64,000 nt of DNA from the NCBI RefSeq assembly GCF_042685085.1, contig NZ_JBHUMM010000007.1, forward strand, positions 245,097-309,096. The letters run 5' to 3'. Positions within the stretch are counted from its first letter, which is position 1. Each line of letters opens with the position of its first letter. Positions 59,687 to 64,000 of this stretch are shown piece after piece. Source of the stretch: Marinicrinis sediminis. Lineage in GTDB: Bacteria; Bacillota; Bacilli; Paenibacillales; KCTC-33676. The notes beneath the pieces were generated by a model, which did no database searches, was not told the origin of the DNA, and saw nothing but the letters and a program-made list of their open reading frames with translations. Both the position numbers and the translations under genes were made by a program.

Positions 59687-59697
59687 TATATGACTGG

Positions 59698-60132
59698 TTA
59701 TGCTTGCAAAGCTTCTAAAACTTCGTAGCCGGTAAACGTAAATGGCAGTTCTTCTTCAACTAGAGAACCGAGCTCATATTTCATCAACGGGATATTGTCG
59801 AACTGGACACCCTTCAGACGAACACGGTAAGCTCCGAAAGCTTCTGGATCCTTGATGGCCAGGATCAGTTCGGTAATAAAAGCGCCCTGCTTGTCATCGG
59901 AGATTTGTCCAATCTTCTCCATCATCTCGCTCGTTACTTTATATCCCGAAATCGTGCCGCTGCCTTTCAAACTGGTTACTTTGTGTCCAATCCAGCGCGT
60001 TCCTGCCCGTTGGATCTCTTCCTTGCTAATTTCTACCGTTGCTTCAGCACTCTTGATATTGGTCAGCCATTCGCCATCATGCCATACTTCTCCAAAGGTT
60101 CCATTGATGACTTTTGTCGCGTCTAATGCCAT
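59698..60132 (-). CDS. xkdM: tail tube protein, XkdM-like
   Basis: A 144-residue protein (NGTFGEVWHDGEWLTNIKS, GTISGYKVTSEMMEKIGQ, VQFDNIPLMKYELGSLVEEE) of the phage_tail_tube / XkdM family that polymerises into the rigid inner tube. It follows the sheath gene by 26 nt and is followed by a hairpin, which would keep its transcript abundant. Confidence 0.92.
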   Translation of the reverse strand: MALDATKVINGTFGEVWHDGEWLTNIKSAEATVEISKEEIQRAGTRWIGHKVTSLKGSGTISGYKVTSEMMEKIGQISDDKQGAFITELILAIKDPEAFGAYRVRLKGVQFDNIPLMKYELGSLVEEELPFTFTGYEVLEALQA

Positions 60133-60158
60133 ATTTCATTCATTCCTTTCAGTTTGGT

Positions 60159-61205
60159 TTATACGTTGACGGTGAGCAGGATGCGTTCCATCGTATCAAT
60201 TTCCTGATAGGAAATCGCCAGAAACACCTGATCACCCGTGGAAGACTGATTCGGGTCAAGTTGCACGTCAATGTCCTGCAGGACATTGGATGCTTCCAGT
60301 CTTTCCAGGTATGCTTTGATCGCAGCCATTAGAGCGGCTTGACCGTCTGCATGATTGTCAATTTTGCCAATGTAGGCGTCTGAGGCTGTTTTCGTAACAT
60401 CAGTAGCCACAGCCTGACGAGCGCGTACTGCGCGAATCTTTTTCTTCGAGGAGGCAATTCCCTGCTCAACTCTCACCTTTTCACCGTCAAATACAAGCAC
60501 CAGAGAACCGGCTTGGATAGCCGTTTTGACTTCTGCATTTGTCAGTCGCTTATTGACGTCCAATCCATTTACCTTGGTATACGTGATGGAACGATTGATG
60601 GCGGTTCCTGCGATGAGCCCTGCCATATACGGGGCAAATTCAGCTGAGGTCAGTACTTCATCATCCAGCTTTACTCCGTTGATGAGATTCACCACATAGT
60701 CGTCATTCAACGAGGTAGAGCGGCTATTTCCGACAGTTGGGTCTGAATCAGCAGCAGCGTCTCCACCAAACACAACCATGAAGTGCTTGCCTTCTGTCCG
60801 GTTTTGAGCCACCCAGCTTTGAACTGCGGTCTGCTCCGTTGCCTGAAATTCCCCATCAAAAACAAAAACGTTGAACAGGTGCGTGTCCAACGTTCCTCTC
60901 ATTTCTGTATAATCTGCAGCAAGTGGTGCTGCCGGCATCGTATACACAAGTACTTCTTTTGCTCCTCCTTGCATCGCCAGCTTAATGGAGCGAATATGCT
61001 CGGCTCCGAACAACTCTACCGCTTGCTGTTCTTTTTCAATCGTATACACTTGTTTTTCCTGAGCGGTTCCACTATAGGTCAGAAGCGGAATTGCGACCGT
61101 ACCTCTTGCTCCCCCCTGAATCTGTGCTGCTGCTGCTTCTACAAAATTAACATAAAGACCTGGTCTCACAGGGATCGCTGTCGGATCCCAAGTTCCTCCT
61201 GCCAT
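60159..61205 (-). CDS. xkdK: tail sheath protein, XkdK-like
   Basis: A 348-residue contractile sheath protein (GTWDPTAIPVRPGLYVNFVEAA, RGTVAIPLLTYSG, GLIAGTAINRSITYTKVNGL, and the C-terminal insertion PNQSSTGDQVFLAISYQEI). A sheath gene is the key mark of a contractile (R-type) rather than flexible (F-type) particle. The ATG at 61205 follows AGGAGGA; an ATG two codons earlier abuts the ribosome site. Confidence 0.95.
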   Translation of the reverse strand: MAGGTWDPTAIPVRPGLYVNFVEAAAAQIQGGARGTVAIPLLTYSGTAQEKQVYTIEKEQQAVELFGAEHIRSIKLAMQGGAKEVLVYTMPAAPLAADYTEMRGTLDTHLFNVFVFDGEFQATEQTAVQSWVAQNRTEGKHFMVVFGGDAAADSDPTVGNSRSTSLNDDYVVNLINGVKLDDEVLTSAEFAPYMAGLIAGTAINRSITYTKVNGLDVNKRLTNAEVKTAIQAGSLVLVFDGEKVRVEQGIASSKKKIRAVRARQAVATDVTKTASDAYIGKIDNHADGQAALMAAIKAYLERLEASNVLQDIDVQLDPNQSSTGDQVFLAISYQEIDTMERILLTVNV

Positions 61206-61224
61206 GTTCATTCCTCCTATTGAG

Positions 61225-61662
61225 TTATTGAATATTGGTATGAATATCCGCCATTTTTGGTACGGTTGCCGCCGATCTCATTACTCTTGTTTTGATCAAC
61301 AGCTCTGCTCTCATCTGAACCAGATTGTTGGCGGTTCGTTCAGGAGCAAAAAGGTGGTAAGATAGAAATTCATGGACCGCCCCATTTGTGCTTATTGGTA
61401 TACGGCGTTCCTGATAAAGCTTGTCCTGCAAATCTTCCATCACCTGCATCACTTGTTCGATCGTATCATGCACATAAACAATTTCATATTTGCGGTTTGC
61501 TTCCCAAGCGGCTGCGGCCACCATAGTGGGTTTATCTTCAAGCAGTCTGACAACAGCTGAGTTGGACTGTGCCGGATCTGCTGGAAAGGAGAGAGTTTGT
61601 ACTTGTACAATTTCACTCTCCAGCCATAAAAGAATCTGTTGATACTCATTGAGAAGGGTCAC
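61225..61662 (-). CDS. tail terminator/completion candidate (XkdJ position)
   Basis: A 145-residue protein from a GTG at 61662, 7 nt after AAGGAGG. It is mixed alpha/beta (LLNEYQQILLWLESEIVQVQT, RKYEIVYVHDTIEQVMQVMEDL, HEFLSYHLFAPERTANNLVQM). It lies directly before the sheath gene, where PBSX carries xkdJ and other phages carry tail-completion proteins. The family is inferred from position and general character rather than from a clear motif. Confidence 0.62.
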   Translation of the reverse strand: MTLLNEYQQILLWLESEIVQVQTLSFPADPAQSNSAVVRLLEDKPTMVAAAAWEANRKYEIVYVHDTIEQVMQVMEDLQDKLYQERRIPISTNGAVHEFLSYHLFAPERTANNLVQMRAELLIKTRVMRSAATVPKMADIHTNIQ

Positions 61663-61799
61663 ATTTAACCTCCTTGTCTATTTTTCCCGGGAAAGAATGG
61701 AGTCAAGGTCGCTCGAGCTTGTTTGATCCTTCATTATACGTAAGCAACAAACCCGATCTTTTATACCCTGCATTCGATTTTTTTATTGGTAGAAAGCTT

Positions 61800-62360
61800 T
61801 CAGTTCTGCACGATTCCCATTTTCATATCTTTGCAGTTTCCGTGTCTTTGCAGTTCCAACGTCAACTCTTCTTTCAGTGTCCGTCTGCGCCTCACTGGCC
61901 TGTCCTGACGATTGCCGTCACAATCCATCGAAGAAGCCAATACCAGTGAATATTCTCTTTGCTGTCGATAGTGCAACTGCCATCCACTTAAAATCGGGTA
62001 TTCGGTTTGTTTCAACTTGTGCGGATTCCGAGACTTGAGCTCATCTGCCAATAGCAGATTGCTCACTCTTTGCAGTAGCTTGGAGCTGTGCTTGCGACGT
62101 GGATATCCTCCTTTCACCCTGTGGCTGGATGACGCTTCATTTTGCGTTTCTTCTCTCATGCCTCTGGCATCCGGTTCTCGTTCACCTCTTGCCTTTTGCT
62201 GATCCCATTGATGTAAGACGGTCTTGATTAAATTTAAGCGTTCCTGGTTATTTTGAAGCTGGTACACATGTCCCTCATATTCAACCGGGGTTCCCGTCGT
62301 ATACTTCTCGGACAATTCATGAATGAATTGAATATGGATTGCTTCCGGATTCTGCAACAT
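61800..62360 (-). CDS. basic tailocin-locus protein, function unknown
   Basis: From an ATG at 62360 (GAGGAGG 8 nt upstream) the product has 186 residues. The N-terminal 55 are a compact mixed segment (LQNPEAIHIQFIHELSEKYT, GHVYQLQNNQERLNLIKTVL), the rest is very basic and Arg/Lys/Gln-rich with few hydrophobics. Its start overlaps the sigma-like gene by 44 nt. I do not recognise a family. Position between the regulator and the structural genes suggests an early regulatory or DNA/RNA-binding role, but this is speculation. A 137-bp gap with an AT-rich stretch follows it before the structural genes, possibly a second promoter. Confidence 0.6.
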   Translation of the reverse strand: MLQNPEAIHIQFIHELSEKYTTGTPVEYEGHVYQLQNNQERLNLIKTVLHQWDQQKARGEREPDARGMREETQNEASSSHRVKGGYPRRKHSSKLLQRVSNLLLADELKSRNPHKLKQTEYPILSGWQLHYRQQREYSLVLASSMDCDGNRQDRPVRRRRTLKEELTLELQRHGNCKDMKMGIVQN

Positions 62361-62748
62361 AATCTGCCTCCTCTTCCCATGCAAGTTCCACGATAATCTG
62401 ACCATACTCCCATTCCTTAAAGACGGCTGTAATCGCTCTTATCGCTCCTGTCAGGTACGTGCTGACCTGCTTTTGCGATACCTGCATGACTTGTCCAGCC
62501 TCTTGCTGGGTGAGTTGCCAGTATCCGTACACAAGCGCTACTGCCTCTGCCTGTTTATCCGAAAGACTCGCCATATCAATAGCGCGACTGAGGTCAATTA
62601 GAATGTCACTGGCATCTGTATCTCCCTTGTACCTTCTCTCTGCGATGAGATACCGATCACTTAAGAGTTTTCGTACCCCTTTCGTATGATCTAGCTGATA
62701 TTGAACTGCGTACGTTCTCGCACCGTAAAATGGATCTTTGTTCATCAT
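62317..62748 (-). CDS. sigma-like regulator of the tailocin (Xpf-like)
   Basis: A 143-residue protein. The C-terminal region resembles sigma-70 region 4 with the helix-turn-helix LTQQEAGQVMQVSQKQVSTYL preceded by LSDKQAEAVALVYGYWQ. PBSX uses an early sigma-like factor (Xpf) to switch on its late tail genes, so this is the best model. It is the first gene after the LexA-controlled promoter. The ATG at 62748 has AAGGGGATGA about 10 nt away; ATG at 62784 is an alternative. Confidence 0.78.
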   Translation of the reverse strand: MMNKDPFYGARTYAVQYQLDHTKGVRKLLSDRYLIAERRYKGDTDASDILIDLSRAIDMASLSDKQAEAVALVYGYWQLTQQEAGQVMQVSQKQVSTYLTGAIRAITAVFKEWEYGQIIVELAWEEEADYVAESGSNPYSIHS

Positions 62749-62827
62749 GCTTCTATCATCCCCTTTGCCTATACACCTGCTCATGTTCTTGTTCAGGTGC
62801 TTTGTTTGTATTTATATTCGTATTACA

Positions 62828-62873
62828 CGAACATTTGTTCCTATATCATAATTTGAAAATATTGCTTCGTCAA
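62828..62873 (-). promoter_or_regulatory. SOS-controlled promoter of the tailocin (LexA box)
   Basis: On the minus strand TTGACG (62868-62873), a 17-nt spacer and TATGAT (62845-62850) form a near-consensus promoter. CGAACATTTGTTCC on the plus strand (62828-62841) fits the Bacillus LexA/DinR box (CGAAC-N4-GTTCG type) and overlaps the expected start point near 62838. LexA would repress the locus until DNA damage. Confidence 0.82.
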
Positions 62874-63035
62874 CCATAAATATTGGAGGTGTGCGTTAAA
62901 TTCTTTCTATGTTTATCCGCTATCTCCCTTATCCGTGGATGATTTGAGGGATTCATAAAATTTCCAAGTCCCTTAAGCTCATTCTATCTGTCTTTTTCTC
63001 GACATATGAGTTTCGGTAATCGAATTAAAAAAGAA
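62874..63035. other. AT-rich gap with no gene
   Basis: The 160 bp between the tailocin promoter and the tRNA-cluster terminator contain no open frame, tRNA or recognised repeat. I saw no duplicated tRNA end that would mark an integration site. Confidence 0.6.
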
Positions 63036-63073
63036 CACAAAAAAGACCACATGATTAAAATCACATGGTCTTT
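63036..63073 (-). terminator. terminator of the rRNA/tRNA operon
   Basis: AAAGACCA(C)ATG... pairs over about 13 bp around a TTTTAA-type loop (63042-63073) and is followed on the minus strand by TTTTTTGTGTT. Confidence 0.88.
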
Positions 63074-63087
63074 CTGACGTATATGGA

Positions 63088-63160
63088 TGAGCCATGAAGG
63101 ACTCGAACCTTCGACACCCTGATTAAAAGTCAGGTGCTCTACCAACTGAGCTAATGGCTC
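63088..63160 (-). tRNA. tRNA-Lys (anticodon TTT)
   Basis: Acceptor GAGCCAT/ATGGCTC; anticodon arm CTGAC-TTTTAA-type loop with TTT; T-arm GAAGG-TTCGAGT-CCTTC. CCA is not encoded. Last gene of the cluster. Confidence 0.95.
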
Positions 63161-63174
63161 ATATTGAGATAAAC

Positions 63175-63259
63175 TGGTGGGGGATGATGGATTCGAACCA
63201 CCGAACTCGTAGAGAACAGATTTACAGTCTGCCGCGTTTGGCCACTTCGCTAATCCCCC
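63175..63259 (-). tRNA. tRNA-Tyr (anticodon GTA)
   Basis: Acceptor GGGGGAT/ATCCCCC, anticodon arm CAGACTGTAAATCTG (GTA), long variable arm (class II), T-loop TTCGAAT, CCA encoded. Confidence 0.95.
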
Positions 63260-63271
63260 ATAAAAATAAAA

Positions 63272-63347
<76 letters not shown>

Positions 63348-63402
63348 ATAGTATCACCATTTATTTCGATTGCTATGCTGTTAGAGGCAAAAAAAAATAA
63401 AA

Positions 63403-63479
63403 TGGCGGAGCTGACGGGATTCGAACCCGCGATCTCCTGCGTGACAGGCAGGCATGTTAGGCCTCTACACCACAGCTCC
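63403..63479 (-). tRNA. tRNA-Asp (anticodon GTC)
   Basis: Acceptor GGAGCTG/CAGCTCC, anticodon arm CTGCC-TGTCACG-type loop (GTC), T-arm GCGGG-TTCGAAT-CCCGT, CCA encoded. Confidence 0.95.
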
Positions 63480-63489
63480 ATGTATATAA

Positions 63490-63565
63490 TGGTGGACGCT
63501 GACGGGATCGAACCGCCGACCCTCTGCTTGTAAGGCAGATGCTCTCCCAGCTGAGCTAAGCGTCC
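63490..63565 (-). tRNA. tRNA-Val (anticodon TAC)
   Basis: Acceptor GGACGCT/AGCGTCC, anticodon loop CTTACAA (TAC), T-arm GGCGG-TTCGATC-CCGTC, CCA encoded. Confidence 0.95.
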
Positions 63566-63607
63566 TCAATAACAAAATCATTGCAACATCACTTCAATAA
63601 ATAGGTT

Positions 63608-63684
63608 TGGTAGCGGCGGAGGGGATCGAACCCCCGACCTCACGGGTATGAACCGTACGCTCTAGCCAGCTGAGCTACGCCGCC
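63608..63684 (-). tRNA. tRNA-Met (anticodon CAT)
   Basis: Acceptor GGCGGCG/CGCCGCT with a G-T first pair, anticodon loop TTCATAC (CAT), T-arm GGGGG-TTCGATC-CCCTC, CCA encoded. The paired first base marks it as the elongator rather than initiator type. Confidence 0.93.
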
Positions 63685-63708
63685 CCAATCAATATAAAAG
63701 AAGCAATA

Positions 63709-63797
63709 TGGCGGAGAGAGAGGGATTCGAACCCTCGCGGCTGTTACACCCTAACGCTTTAGCAAAGCGCCCCCTTCGGCCTCTTGGGTACCTCTCC
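63709..63797 (-). tRNA. tRNA-Ser (anticodon GCT)
   Basis: Acceptor GGAGAGG/TCTCTCC, anticodon arm GCGCTTTGCTAAAGCG (GCT, AGC/AGT codons), long variable arm, T-loop TTCGAAT, CCA encoded. First tRNA after the 23S gene. Confidence 0.94.
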
Positions 63798-63892
63798 AAA
63801 GAAAGAGTTTTGCTCCTTCAAAACTGAATGCGAAAGGTTTAGGTTTGAATCAGGTATTACTTCCTCCTGCTAGTTGCAGGAGTTGTGTTGGG

Positions 63893-64000
63893 ATAAGCCC
63901 TCGACCGATTAGTATTCGTCAGCTCCATGCATTGCTGCACGTCCACCTCGAACCTATCAACCTTGTCGTCTACAAGGGGTCTTACCAAAGGGGAAATCTC
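63893..64000 (-). rRNA. 23S rRNA, 3' end only
   Basis: The minus strand reads into the conserved 23S end (GCAATGCATGGAGCTGACG, ACTAATCGGTCGAGGGCTTA). The gene continues beyond the window. The 95 bp between it and tRNA-Ser hold a GCAGGAG-type hairpin and an AGTTTTGAAGGAGC spacer element but no 5S gene. The exact 3' end is approximate by a few bases. Confidence 0.93.

Larger units (their letters stand above)
48110..62873 (-). mobile_element. SOS-controlled R-type tailocin (headless PBSX-like contractile tail locus)
   Basis: The unit runs from a LexA-controlled promoter (62828-62873) leftward through a sigma-like gene, an unknown gene, a tail terminator candidate, sheath, tube, tail-assembly chaperone, tape measure, LysM/XkdQ/XkdR/XkdS/XkdT/XkdU baseplate set, a large fibre, and holin-endolysin genes. 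All share one strand. No terminase, portal, protease, capsid, integrase or replication gene is present, so it cannot package DNA as it stands. Gene order is that of PBSX and of R-type bacteriocins such as diffocin. A broken prophage is the other reading, but the intact tail and lysis genes argue for maintained function. Confidence 0.85.

Noticed and set aside
61740..61790. SigB-like GGGTAT near 61760 on the minus strand
   Set aside because: No GTTT-type -35 at 12-15 nt upstream, and the gene set is SOS-controlled.
48110..62873. Complete PBSX-type prophage
   Set aside because: No terminase, portal, capsid, integrase or replication gene; the tail-only reading fits better.

Overview
The window looks like the chromosome of a Paenibacillus-like member of the Bacillota. 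The evidence is gene order and regulation: hprK-lgt-ppaX-yvoF-hisZ, rapZ-yvcK-whiA-HPr/Crh and cggR-gap-pgk-tpiA-gpmI-eno orders, a CtsR box at clpP, rsbV-rsbW-sigB, a Bacillus-type Fnr, strong Shine-Dalgarno sequences and PBSX-type phage tail genes. No species is assigned. Most genes are on the minus strand.

Positions 1-13,260 hold an esterase (cut by the window edge) and secG, then a general stress block. rsbV-rsbW-sigB has a SigB-type promoter in front of it. Next to it are a receiver-PP2C phosphatase, a 1,276-residue hybrid histidine kinase, a CheR-type methyltransferase and a receiver-kinase protein. This gene set resembles the RsbY-RsbK-RsbM pathway known from Bacillus cereus. Two probable target units (YdaS-like and YflT-like stress genes) also carry SigB-type promoters.

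Positions 13,270-31,270 hold the glycolytic operon with its repressor CggR and a recognisable CggR operator, tRNA-Arg, clpP with a CtsR box, a large secreted stalk-domain protein, the HPr/Crh-whiA-yvcK-rapZ cluster, glucokinase, thioredoxin reductase and a TPR-HTH protein.

Positions 31,380-43,810 hold prs and the histidine operon hisZGDBHF-IE-J. hisA is missing from its usual place between hisH and hisF. Upstream lies an imperfect hairpin repeat array, then yvoF-ppaX-lgt-hprK and the sugar-ABC ATPase MsmX/UgpC.

Positions 43,900-47,910 hold a PucR-type regulator, a LarA-family protein, a degenerate MobA-like protein and fnr, which has an Fnr box placed for autoactivation.

Positions 48,110-62,870 are the most notable region: a complete contractile phage-tail locus (sheath, tube, chaperone with a -1 frameshift site, tape measure, baseplate, fibre, lysis genes) with a sigma-like regulator and a LexA-controlled promoter, but no capsid, portal or terminase gene. 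It is best read as an SOS-induced R-type tailocin (phage-tail-like bacteriocin). It abuts a seven-tRNA cluster that follows the 3' end of a 23S rRNA gene, with no 5S gene in between.
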